Assembly: GCA_937876055.1 (NCBI GenBank)
Contig: CALEIW010000078.1
Span: 1-14,354, forward strand
Reading direction: 5' to 3'
From: an uncultured euryarchaeote
GTDB lineage: Archaea; Thermoplasmatota; Poseidoniia; Poseidoniales; Thalassarchaeaceae
Length of the DNA: 14,354 nt
The notes below the pieces were generated by a model. It searched no databases and had not been told where the DNA came from. It worked only from the letters and a program-made list of their open reading frames with translations. Below, piece after piece: positions 6,703-14,062 of the stretch (positions within the stretch are counted from its first letter, which is position 1; every line of letters begins with the position of its first letter). Position numbers and translations under genes: made by a program.

Positions 6703-7413
6703 ATGAACATGTCAGCGGATGAGTCCAAGACCGCCCTCATCGTGATTGGAAACTCAATCACAGAAGGCCGTTTGCAAATGGTTCTCCGCAAGCGCGGCTG
6801 GGCTTCTGAAGTAGTCAAAGACGGAGATAAAGCAGTCGACGACTTCGTTGCACTGCGGCCTGATTTGGTATTCATTGCAGTAGATATTCCTACTCTCGAC
6901 GGCCATGTAGCGGCGCTGGAGATGAGAGAATCCGATCCAAAAGCGCGCATAGTATTCGTATCCAGTAGAGGCAGAATCGACTTAGCCGAGGATGCAGCAT
7001 ATTCAGCCGGAGCCGTCGGCGTTCTGATGACACCTTTCACAGATTCTTCTATCGAAGAAGCATGGAGTAGTTGGATGGGTAAAATTCCCGAAGCACCCGG
7101 GCTTACCGATTTGGACGCCCTATACCCTACTCTGGAAGACCCCGAACCAGCACCTCCCGCACTACCTTCTTTGCCAGGCATGCCCCCGCTCCCCGGAGCC
7201 CCCGCACCACCTGTGGAAAACATCGAGCTACCACCTTCTCAGCCAAGTGAACCGGCGCCCATAACCCCGCCAAGAAAGAAGAAGCCGAAAGGCCGTTGGA
7301 TAATCCGATTATTTCTCCTGCTAATAATCTCAGGCGGAGCCATAGGCGGCGCGCACTACGCCGATATTCTAGATCTAAACTCCCTAATCGACCAATTGAC
7401 TGGAATGGTTTGA
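6703..7413 (+). CDS. Tail-anchored pseudoreceiver protein (degenerate response-regulator domain)
   Basis: Residues 10-125 follow the CheY-like receiver fold: TALIVIGNS (beta 1), PDLVFIAVDIPTLDG (53-67), ARIVFVSS (81-88), GAVGVLMTPF (103-112). The chemistry is missing. The acidic metal-binding pair is Gly16-Asn17, the phosphoacceptor Asp position is Ala59, and the conserved Lys before the last Pro is Thr110. A Pro-rich linker follows (about 143-190, with PPLPGAPAPP), then a basic patch RKKKPKGR (191-198) and one hydrophobic helix (about 199-218) near the C-terminus. This suggests a cytoplasmic domain anchored by its tail. I prefer ATG 6703; ATG 6709 is possible, and a TTG at 6664 overlapping the ftsY stop would add 13 unlikely residues. 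The place behind ftsY suggests a membrane or protein-targeting role, but no function can be assigned. Confidence 0.85.
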   Translation: MNMSADESKTALIVIGNSITEGRLQMVLRKRGWASEVVKDGDKAVDDFVALRPDLVFIAVDIPTLDGHVAALEMRESDPKARIVFVSSRGRIDLAEDAAYSAGAVGVLMTPFTDSSIEEAWSSWMGKIPEAPGLTDLDALYPTLEDPEPAPPALPSLPGMPPLPGAPAPPVENIELPPSQPSEPAPITPPRKKKPKGRWIIRLFLLLIISGGAIGGAHYADILDLNSLIDQLTGMV

Positions 7414-7418
7414 GATAA

Positions 7419-7649
7419 TCATTGACCGTCATCAATTATTTTTGCTGGGACATGTGATACTATCACACTTCCTTCTGGTGCATCGGTAATTGTTTTCATT
7501 GACACAGAACTGTCTGTGAGTAAACTCTCATCACCGGCAGACATCCTCAAGCCAATCCTCCATCGCTTGATGACTTCACGAAAGAAAAAAAAACCAACAA
7601 ATAAGATAGTCACGATGAAAATAAAGTAATTCAAAACCGTCTCGAGCAT
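7419..7649 (-). CDS. Small membrane protein coupled to pyrF (hypothetical)
   Basis: A 76-residue protein with one N-terminal transmembrane helix (NYFIFIVTILFVGFFFF, 7-23), followed by a positive patch (REVIKRWRIGLR, 24-35) that predicts an inside C-terminus. A soluble tail of about 40 residues contains SVIVSHVPAK. No family recognised. Its ATG shares one base with the TAA stop of pyrF (TAATG), a classical translational-coupling arrangement, so it is very probably made together with PyrF. Its stop lies 5 bp from the stop of the convergent pseudoreceiver gene. The link to pyrimidine synthesis may be only positional. Confidence 0.65.
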   Translation of the reverse strand: MLETVLNYFIFIVTILFVGFFFFREVIKRWRIGLRMSAGDESLLTDSSVSMKTITDAPEGSVIVSHVPAKIIDDGQ

Positions 7650-8452
7650 TATTGCCCCTCACGCTCACAGAGTGCTTCGAAAGATGCACGTGCGTACTCA
7701 GCCGCAGCGTCACGCCTAGAATCAGCACGATGGATACCCGATCCGACGATTATCGCATCAGAACCCGCTAGAACCGCTTCTCTCGGGTGTCCATATCTTT
7801 GCCCCATATCGCCATCTCCAACTGCAAGATTCACCCCTGGGGTCCAGATCATCTGTGAATCTCCTACCTTTGCTCGTAAAGCGGCAACCTCCTCGGAGGA
7901 ACTGCCATTTCCAATGAATCCAATTACGTTCGGAGAACCCCCGCCTGTAGCAATCACTTCATCAGTATAATCTGCAGTCAGTAGATTGCCACTACTAGAC
8001 ATCTGAGCAAGTAAGAGAACGCCTCCTATCCTCTCAACATCTGCCCAGCCTGCTGCTATTCCATCAACAATGTCGGGACCAGAGATTCTGTGGGCGGTTA
8101 CAATATCCGCCCACGAACGGATATCGTGAACACCAGCCATCTGATTTTGCGAGACCTTCCCGATATCTGCGAATTTTCGATCCTCGAATAGTAACAAGTC
8201 GTGCTTCTTCGCAGAGTCCACAAGACCTTGCCAAGATTCTCTTGAAAAATCGTCTACCATGTCGACATGAGTCTTTAGTGCGGCGATATGAGGCCCCACC
8301 TCTTCGACCAAATCGACCAACTCGCCTACACTGCGCAAATCAGCCGCCAGACACACCAATGACTGCTTTCTAGCGGCGGTTTCCATGTAGCGATGGGCCA
8401 ATGGATTGGCGCAGGAAGTCCAGCGCGCACCCCAGAGGTCTTCGGCTCGCAT
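7649..8452 (-). CDS. pyrF: Orotidine 5'-phosphate decarboxylase, eukaryote-like type
   Basis: Converts OMP to UMP, the last step of de novo pyrimidine synthesis. From the ATG at 8452 the protein has 267 residues. ALKTHVDM (58-65) and DRKFADIG (91-98) supply the charged tetrad Lys60, Asp91, Lys93 and Asp96. TPGVNLAVGDGDMGQRY (204-220) is the phosphate-loop region. The long spacing and wording of these motifs (KTHVDM, FEDRKFADIG, TPGV) resemble the eukaryotic UMP-synthase type rather than the short archaeal form. One departure stands out: eukaryotic enzymes have VGRG at the phosphate-gripping Arg (Arg235 of yeast), while here it is VGSG (Ser238, codon at 7739-7741). I chose ATG 8452 because the residues after it align with the family N-terminus. 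A longer frame up to 8572 would run through the divergent purL promoter. Coupled to the small membrane protein downstream. Confidence 0.92.
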   Translation of the reverse strand: MRAEDLWGARWTSCANPLAHRYMETAARKQSLVCLAADLRSVGELVDLVEEVGPHIAALKTHVDMVDDFSRESWQGLVDSAKKHDLLLFEDRKFADIGKVSQNQMAGVHDIRSWADIVTAHRISGPDIVDGIAAGWADVERIGGVLLLAQMSSSGNLLTADYTDEVIATGGGSPNVIGFIGNGSSSEEVAALRAKVGDSQMIWTPGVNLAVGDGDMGQRYGHPREAVLAGSDAIIVGSGIHRADSRRDAAAEYARASFEALCEREGQ

Positions 8453-8491
8453 CAAGTCATTCCGCCAACACGACCGTCTCAAGTCTTTCCC

Positions 8492-8498
8492 TATAATT
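8492..8498 (-). promoter_or_regulatory. Candidate TATA box of pyrF
   Basis: AATTATA on the minus strand, about 40 to 46 bp before the pyrF ATG at 8452. It would leave a short 5' leader. The call is weak and rests on AT content in an otherwise mixed spacer. Confidence 0.25.
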
Positions 8499-8506
8499 CC
8501 CCAGTC

Positions 8507-8521
8507 CAGGCCAAAGGCCTG
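8507..8521. promoter_or_regulatory. 15-bp palindrome between pyrF and purL, candidate operator
   Basis: CAGGCC-AAA-GGCCTG, a perfect inverted repeat with 6-bp arms and a 3-bp centre, in the 123-bp spacer of two divergent nucleotide-biosynthesis genes. It lies 9 bp upstream of the candidate pyrF TATA box and 6 bp upstream of the candidate purL TATA box, so one bound regulator could affect both. A 6-bp-arm palindrome can arise by chance in a spacer of this size, so the operator role is a hypothesis. Confidence 0.35.
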
Positions 8522-8527
8522 TACCTG

Positions 8528-8535
8528 TTTATTGA
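8528..8535 (+). promoter_or_regulatory. Candidate TATA box of purL
   Basis: TTTATTGA, about 41 to 48 bp before the purL ATG at 8576, which would leave a leader of about 20 bases. GAGGG lies about 8 to 12 bp before that ATG and could be a weak ribosome binding site. Position and AT content are the only support. Confidence 0.28.
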
Positions 8536-8575
8536 TAGACGGCACGACACAGGAGTGAGTCACCGAGGGCAATTC

Positions 8576-11500
8576 ATGGGCACGACAACCCCGGTCTTTT
8601 CTTTCGAAGTCACTACTAGAGACCTCGCTGGCCTTCCAGATGCAAGAGGCGACTCAGTCAAGAGTATGCTAGCCTCAAATTACAACCTAAATGTAGAATC
8701 TGTGAGGGTAATTCTAGGCTATCAAGTGCGAGCGAAATTATCGCCGGATGAGGCTGAAAGAACCGTTTACGATCTATTTGCAGATCCTGTGATGGAGGAA
8801 GGAAGCGTCAACACCCGTTTACTCGACAACCCAACAATATTCTCCGAAGTACCCCAAATCGTAATTCAAGCCGGATTCAAGCCAGGAGTTACAGACAACG
8901 CCGGCCAAGCCGGCTTGGATGGGTTACTGACACTATTCCCTCACTTAGCAAACGATGCTGCTGTAGCTACAACACGAACCTATGCTTTCTGGGGGGTTCC
9001 AGAGAATACATCTGCAGAATGGCTAGCGAGTAAATTGCACAATCCAATGATTGAGCGAGCCGCCATCGCTAGCCAAGCAGAGTGTGAGAAATCGGCATGG
9101 CCCTCTCTAGATTTCCCAGACCGGCCAGCCCTAGAACAAACTACACCAGCGATTGTAGATTTGGAAGTCTCCGATGAGGAATTAATCGACATATCAGAGA
9201 CGGGGTTACTAGCTCTCAATTTGACTGAGATGAAGGCCATACAATCGCATTATAGAGAGCCATCTGTAAGGGAAGCAAGAGAGAAATTAGGACTACCCCA
9301 AAACGCTCCAACAGATGCGGAATTGGAGTGTTTAGCGCAGACTTGGTCCGAACACTGCTCTCACAAGATATTTGCCGCAAAAATTCACCACAAAGACACA
9401 GAGACGGGTGAAGACTCGACAATCGACTCTCTATTCAAAACCCACATCATGAAGCCAACCCTTGACATTCAGAAAAAGGTCGATTGGCTCCTATCTATTT
9501 TCCATGACAACTCAGGAGTAATCGCTTGGAATGACGAATGGAGTCTTTGTATGAAAGCAGAAACTCACAATTCTCCAAGCGCATTAGATCCATTCGGCGG
9601 GGCGATGACAGGAATCGTTGGAGTTAACAGAGACATTCTAGGCACGGGTTTGGGCGCTCGACCAATCGCAAATACCGACGTATTCTGCTTCGGTCCACCA
9701 GACTACTCAGGCAATATACCGGAAGGACTCTTCCACCCCTCTCGTGTTTTCCGAGGCGTGCATGCAGGGGTTAGAGCGGGTGGAAACGAATCCGGGATTC
9801 CAACCGTCAATGGCGCGATTATCTTTGATGACAGATATCTTGGAAAGCCACTCGTTTACTGCGGGACAGTCGGATTGATGCCGCGCACACTTCCTGACGG
9901 AAGAGAATCCCACGACAAAACCCCGACTCCAGGAGACGTTGTCTACATGGTCGGCGGAAGAGTGGGTTCGGACGGAATCCACGGAGCGACCTTCTCAAGT
10001 TTGGAACTGACGGAAGAAAGCCCAAGTTCTGCAGTACAAATCGGAGACCCGATTACACAAAAGAAAATGCTTGACATGATTATTGAGGCTCGCGACGAGG
10101 GGCTAATCCAAGTCATAACCGACAATGGAGCAGGGGGCCTTTCAAGCTCAGTAGGAGAAATGGCCGAACTGACAGGAGGAGCCGATCTAGACCTTGCTGT
10201 AGTTCCATTGAAGCAAGCCGGTTTGAGCCCTTGGGAGATACTAGTTTCTGAGTCACAAGAGAGGATGACAGTAGGAATAAGTCCAGAGGACTGCGCGGCA
10301 TTTGAGGCATTAGCAAAACTCCACGAAGTAGAGGCTACTGCCGTTGGAACATTCACTGATTCAGGCGCATTTGTGGTCAGAATGGGAGAAGATGTAGTCG
10401 CCCATCTTCCAATCTCCTTCCTTCATGATGGCTGCCCTCAATTAGAACTCGATTCAGAATGGACACCACCAACCCATGCCGAACCAATACTCCCTGATGT
10501 ATCCGAAATGGGAGAAGTCCTTCTTCGTCTAATGGCTCGCCCTAACATTGCAAGTAAGGAATGGTGGGTCCGCTCCTATGATCACGAAGTTATCGCACAA
10601 TCCGTAATCAAGCCATTTTGCGGAGTTAATCATGATGCGCCTGGAGACGCCGCAGTAATCGCCCCGATTCAAGGCCAAACCCAAGGTGCTGTAATTTCCA
10701 ATGGGATTGTGCCGAGATATTCGGACATCGATGCTTATGCTATGACTGCGGCAAGCATCGATGAAGCCCTTCGAAATGCAGTATGCGTAGGTGTAGATCT
10801 CGATCTTATCGCCGGATTAGACAACTTCTGTTGGCCCGACCCGGTAGAGTCGGCCAAGACCCCCGACGGGCGCTACAAATTGGCACAATTAGTCAGAGCA
10901 AATCGCGCCCTCGATGATGTATGTCGGGCATACAATTTGCCGTGCATAAGCGGTAAGGATTCGATGAAGAACGATGCCACATTGCACGGCGAGAAGATCA
11001 GCATACCTCCTACAATTCTGTTCAGTCTAATTGGTAACCATTCAGATGTCAGAAAGGCGGTTTCAAGCGATTTCAAGTCCGTAGGAGACAGAATCTATCT
11101 TTGTGGAGAATCTCATCACGAACTCGGCGCTAGCGAATTGTCCTACATGCTTCGAGATGAGTCAAATGGCAAGTCAGGAATCGGTGGAAGAGTGCCAGAA
11201 ATTGACCCAACCCGAAATCTAGCAATGTACAGAGCACTAACTAATGGGATGGAGAACAACCTCGTTGCTAGTGCCCACGATTGTAGCGATGGCGGATTGG
11301 CAGTATCCCTCGCGGAATGTTGCTTTGGCTCCAACTCAGGTGCAGACGTGGACATCTCCTCAATAATGTCCGACTGCAACCAAATCGATGCTTGGGGCGC
11401 TCTATTTGGGGAATCTCTAGGGCGCATTCTAGTCAGTGTAAAATCGGAAGACTGCGAAGCATTTGAGGCATCTATGTCGGGGCATGCGTGCTACAATTTG

Positions 11501-11623
11501 GGAACCGTTGTTGATGGCGACAAAATCTCTGTAAACAATGGAGAAGATAGGCTATTTTCATCTTCGATGAGTAATTTGAGAAGTGCTTGGAAAGGCACTT
11601 TGGATGGAGGCGGCCCGCAATGA
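8576..11623 (+). CDS. purL: Phosphoribosylformylglycinamidine synthase, large-type synthetase subunit with N-terminal PurS-like region
   Basis: ATP-dependent amidation of FGAR to FGAM in purine synthesis, using ammonia from PurQ. The 1015-residue protein starts with a PurS-like region and its partner linker (about 1-165, with FKPGVTDNAGQ near 100). The catalytic part follows: WSEHCSHKIF (257-266, His260), ETHNSPSALDPFGGA (from 329), RDILGTGLGARPIA, the second half with GKDSMKND (793-800), and DCSDGGLAVSLAE (from 902). Archaea usually carry a short PurL with a separate PurS. The HCSHKIF wording and the length, about that of E. coli PurL without its glutaminase domain, point to the large type with the glutaminase split off. 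ATG 8576 begins the PurS-like strand; a longer frame from 8393 overlaps the pyrF start and is rejected. Its TGA overlaps the purQ ATG (ATGA). Confidence 0.96.
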   Translation: MGTTTPVFSFEVTTRDLAGLPDARGDSVKSMLASNYNLNVESVRVILGYQVRAKLSPDEAERTVYDLFADPVMEEGSVNTRLLDNPTIFSEVPQIVIQAGFKPGVTDNAGQAGLDGLLTLFPHLANDAAVATTRTYAFWGVPENTSAEWLASKLHNPMIERAAIASQAECEKSAWPSLDFPDRPALEQTTPAIVDLEVSDEELIDISETGLLALNLTEMKAIQSHYREPSVREAREKLGLPQNAPTDAELECLAQTWSEHCSHKIFAAKIHHKDTETGEDSTIDSLFKTHIMKPTLDIQKKVDWLLSIFHDNSGVIAWNDEWSLCMKAETHNSPSALDPFGGAMTGIVGVNRDILGTGLGARPIANTDVFCFGPPDYSGNIPEGLFHPSRVFRGVHAGVRAGGNESGIPTVNGAIIFDDRYLGKPLVYCGTVGLMPRTLPDGRESHDKTPTPGDVVYMVGGRVGSDGIHGATFSSLELTEESPSSAVQIGDPITQKKMLDMIIEARDEGLIQVITDNGAGGLSSSVGEMAELTGGADLDLAVVPLKQAGLSPWEILVSESQERMTVGISPEDCAAFEALAKLHEVEATAVGTFTDSGAFVVRMGEDVVAHLPISFLHDGCPQLELDSEWTPPTHAEPILPDVSEMGEVLLRLMARPNIASKEWWVRSYDHEVIAQSVIKPFCGVNHDAPGDAAVIAPIQGQTQGAVISNGIVPRYSDIDAYAMTAASIDEALRNAVCVGVDLDLIAGLDNFCWPDPVESAKTPDGRYKLAQLVRANRALDDVCRAYNLPCISGKDSMKNDATLHGEKISIPPTILFSLIGNHSDVRKAVSSDFKSVGDRIYLCGESHHELGASELSYMLRDESNGKSGIGGRVPEIDPTRNLAMYRALTNGMENNLVASAHDCSDGGLAVSLAECCFGSNSGADVDISSIMSDCNQIDAWGALFGESLGRILVSVKSEDCEAFEASMSGHACYNLGTVVDGDKISVNNGEDRLFSSSMSNLRSAWKGTLDGGGPQ

Positions 11624-12441
11624 ATCAAGTCCGCGTAGCAGTTCTTTCCGGCTTCGGAATTAATTGTGAGACCGAGACAATGGCGGTTTTCGAAATGGTC
11701 GGGGCGACAGCCGACCGAGTCCACGTAAATCGACTGGTAAATGGAGAAATGAGTCTAGACGATTACCACATCATGGCCGTCCCGGGCGGCTTCTCCTTCG
11801 GAGATCACCTAGGTAGTGGAAGACTCATGGGTAACAGGCTGAGATTTGGTCTAAGAGATCAAGTCAGGCGTTTTGTTCAATCGGGTAAGTTGGTAATTGG
11901 AATCTGCAATGGTTTCCAAGTCCTTGTCAAGATGGGCCTGCTTCCAGGCGACGAAGAAGTCAGCCTGACCCAAACCGCATCACTAGCACTGAATGATAGC
12001 GGCCACTACGAAAATCGTTGGGCGACTCTAGAGTTTGACCCAGTTAGCCCGTGTGTTTGGACTAAAGGAATCACTAGAATGAGAGTCCCGATTCGCCACG
12101 GAGAGGGGAAGTTCGTCACCAATGACAGAGAACTTCTAGATCGCTGGTCTGAATCTGGGCAACTGGTGGCCCGCTACGTTGACCCTGCTACAGAATACCC
12201 TAGTTCAAGCGACGAAGTACTCCCATACCCAATATCGCCCAATCAGAGTTGGAGAAATATCGCGGGAGTTTGTGACCCAACGGGACTCGTCTTCGGCCTG
12301 ATGCCACACCCCGAGGCTAACCATTCGACATGGCTAGGCGCCACCTGGACAAGGGATGTAGAGGATGGAGAACACGGTGAAGGCGAAGGACTGGCAATAT
12401 TCAGAAACGCTGTAAATTATGCAGAAGAAAACCTTCTCTGA
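11620..12441 (+). CDS. purQ: Phosphoribosylformylglycinamidine synthase, glutaminase subunit
   Basis: Class I glutamine amidotransferase that releases ammonia from glutamine for PurL. The protein has 273 residues. It begins QVRVAVLSGFGINCETE, continues with PGGFSFGDHLGSGR (55-68), and has the nucleophile elbow GICNGFQVL (94-102, Cys96). MPHPEANH near the C-terminus supplies the His and Glu of the triad. It is longer than the short Bacillus-type PurQ (about 225 residues) and closer to the glutaminase domain of large PurL proteins. The start ATG shares bases with the purL stop (ATGA), giving a 4-bp overlap and tight translational coupling, as expected for subunits of one complex. A frame start at 11587 inside purL is rejected. 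The stop lies 4 bp from the stop of convergent selO. Confidence 0.96.
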   Translation: MNQVRVAVLSGFGINCETETMAVFEMVGATADRVHVNRLVNGEMSLDDYHIMAVPGGFSFGDHLGSGRLMGNRLRFGLRDQVRRFVQSGKLVIGICNGFQVLVKMGLLPGDEEVSLTQTASLALNDSGHYENRWATLEFDPVSPCVWTKGITRMRVPIRHGEGKFVTNDRELLDRWSESGQLVARYVDPATEYPSSSDEVLPYPISPNQSWRNIAGVCDPTGLVFGLMPHPEANHSTWLGATWTRDVEDGEHGEGEGLAIFRNAVNYAEENLL

Positions 12442-12445
12442 CGAA

Positions 12446-13966
12446 TCAGCTTGAACAGGAAAGCATCGAACAACCAACCCTGTGATCAGCCCACCCCGGC
12501 CTCTTCTGGAACCACTTCGATTCGTATTCCGACTGCTCTGCATATGGTGATTTTAGCAAATGGTGGAGTTCTTCCGCAACAGTATAATCACCCTTTTCTG
12601 CGGCATCTATGGCCAATTGAGCCATCCAATTTCTTAGGACAAATTTAGGATTAACACTCCTCATTTTTCCTCTATTTGGTACGCCCTCCGTATACTCCCA
12701 CCATTTATTCAACCATTCATTCCATTCCTCCACAGGGATTTTCTCAGGAGAGTAGAATGCGAAATTTAGCAGCTCCACATCCGGGGTCTCTAGATTTGAC
12801 AACAATCGAAAAAAGATCGTCATATCGATATTAGAAACCTCCAGTAGCCGAATCAAGTCTGCAACTAAATCGAATTCATTTTGTTTGTATTCATCGACCC
12901 CTATCTTATCCATCCACATCCTTGTGTGAACTTCTTGATATTCCTGGTAGTAATAATCCAAAACATCGTTGAGCTTCTGAGGATTTTCCATCAACGGAGA
13001 TACAGCCTCCAAAAATCTAGCAATATTCCAACCTCCAATGTCGGTCTGATTTCCAAACCTGTATCTCTTCCTACCCGCGTCGGTCGTATTTGGTGTCCAG
13101 CCGAGATCGAAGTCCTCAATCCATCCGTAGGGGCCATAATCGATGGTTAAGCTATGAATAGACATGTTGTCAGTATTCATTACTCCATGAACAAAACCGA
13201 CTCTCATCCAATGTGCAATCATCAGAGCAGTTTCTTTTGCGATTTGTTTTGTCCACTCGATTACACCCTCATCATCTTCTATCGAATGTCCTGGAAAATG
13301 GTGTTTTACTGTGTGTTCTGCAAGAGCCCGTAAGGCAGTTTTATTTCCATCCATAGCATGAATCTGAAAACTTCCAAATCGAATGAAACTCGGAGCGACC
13401 CTACAAACAATCGCTCCGTCTTCAGGTGCAGGATTCCCGTTATAGAGAATATCTCGCACTACATCTTCACCCGTTGTGACCAGTGACAATGCGCGGGTGG
13501 TAGGAACTCCAAGATGATGCATCGCTTCGCTACAGAGGAACTCTCGAATCGAGGAACGGAGTACCGCCTTCCCATCTGCAAAGCGAGAATAAGGGGTGAC
13601 GCCAGAACCTTTGAGTTGTAATTCGAGAACCCGCTCACCAGTATCAACTTCTCCTAATGTAATCGCTCGTCCATCTCCTAGTTGTCCGGCCCAATTTCCG
13701 AATTGATGACCCCCGTATCGTTGCGCATAGGGAGACATCCCATCGGCTATTCTGTTACCTCCAAGAAACGCCTCACCTCCTCTTTCTATTCCTAAGATCT
13801 CAGCCAGTTCATCCGACCATAGTCTGAGAGTCGGATTCGGAACAGGAGTAGGTTCGACTTTCGACCAACAAGCACCGGGAACTTGCCTAGGCCCACCCCC
13901 CGAGACACTGTCTCCAGGCGTTTCCCCGACGAAGCGCTCCCGCCAGTCCAATGAGTCCAAGGACAT
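12446..13966 (-). CDS. selO: SelO/YdiU-family pseudokinase (protein AMPylase), Cys form
   Basis: SelO proteins have an inverted kinase-like active site and transfer AMP from ATP to Ser, Thr or Tyr of target proteins, with a role in redox stress in bacteria and mitochondria. The 506-residue protein (from ATG 13966) carries YGGHQFGNWAGQLGDGR (84-100), ELQLKGSG (115-122, Lys119), FADGKAVLRSSIREFL and HGVMNTDNMSI (260-270, Asp266-Asn267). IDYGPYGWIEDFD (275-287) follows, and the ending MLSCSS places Cys504 where eukaryotic forms have selenocysteine. All core motifs are intact, so it should be active. Bacterial members are about 480 residues. An upstream ATG at 14038 would add 24 residues and leave only 24 bp to the divergent gene, so I prefer 13966. 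The family is mainly bacterial and mitochondrial, so transfer is possible. Confidence 0.95.
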   Translation of the reverse strand: MSLDSLDWRERFVGETPGDSVSGGGPRQVPGACWSKVEPTPVPNPTLRLWSDELAEILGIERGGEAFLGGNRIADGMSPYAQRYGGHQFGNWAGQLGDGRAITLGEVDTGERVLELQLKGSGVTPYSRFADGKAVLRSSIREFLCSEAMHHLGVPTTRALSLVTTGEDVVRDILYNGNPAPEDGAIVCRVAPSFIRFGSFQIHAMDGNKTALRALAEHTVKHHFPGHSIEDDEGVIEWTKQIAKETALMIAHWMRVGFVHGVMNTDNMSIHSLTIDYGPYGWIEDFDLGWTPNTTDAGRKRYRFGNQTDIGGWNIARFLEAVSPLMENPQKLNDVLDYYYQEYQEVHTRMWMDKIGVDEYKQNEFDLVADLIRLLEVSNIDMTIFFRLLSNLETPDVELLNFAFYSPEKIPVEEWNEWLNKWWEYTEGVPNRGKMRSVNPKFVLRNWMAQLAIDAAEKGDYTVAEELHHLLKSPYAEQSEYESKWFQKRPGWADHRVGCSMLSCSS

Positions 13967-13973
13967 GCCTCCC

Positions 13974-14017
13974 ACAACATGTTGTATTGCCCGATTCAAT
14001 TGAAGTTGTTTGTATTG
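13974..14017. repeat. Cluster of palindromes and a direct repeat before selO
   Basis: Two perfect palindromes, ACAACATGTTGT (13974-13985) and TTCAATTGAA (13995-14004), lie together with two direct copies of TTGTATTG (13982-13989 and 14010-14017, spaced 28 bp). If selO starts at 13966 this is the spacer shared with the divergent beta-trefoil gene and could hold operator sites. If selO starts at 14038 it is coding. The region is AT-rich, which raises the chance level of such repeats. Confidence 0.3.
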
Positions 14018-14062
14018 AAAGCCCTCAACAACATCCATATTCTCTTCTATTTACGACAAATC

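Noticed and set aside
6573..7223. 216-residue minus-strand frame
   Set aside because: Antisense to the end of ftsY and to the pseudoreceiver gene; Gly/Ser-rich from the Pro-rich linker codons.
8453..8572. N-terminal extension of the pyrF frame
   Set aside because: It runs through the divergent promoter spacer; alignment with eukaryotic ODCase begins just after ATG 8452.
8393..8575. N-terminal extension of the purL frame upstream of ATG 8576
   Set aside because: It overlaps the start of pyrF on the other strand and its residues do not fit PurL; the PurS-like region begins right after 8576.
9943..10356. 137-residue minus-strand frame
   Set aside because: Antisense shadow within conserved purL coding sequence.
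11587..11619. Upstream start of purQ inside purL
   Set aside because: The purQ family N-terminus starts at the ATG overlapping the purL stop at 11620.
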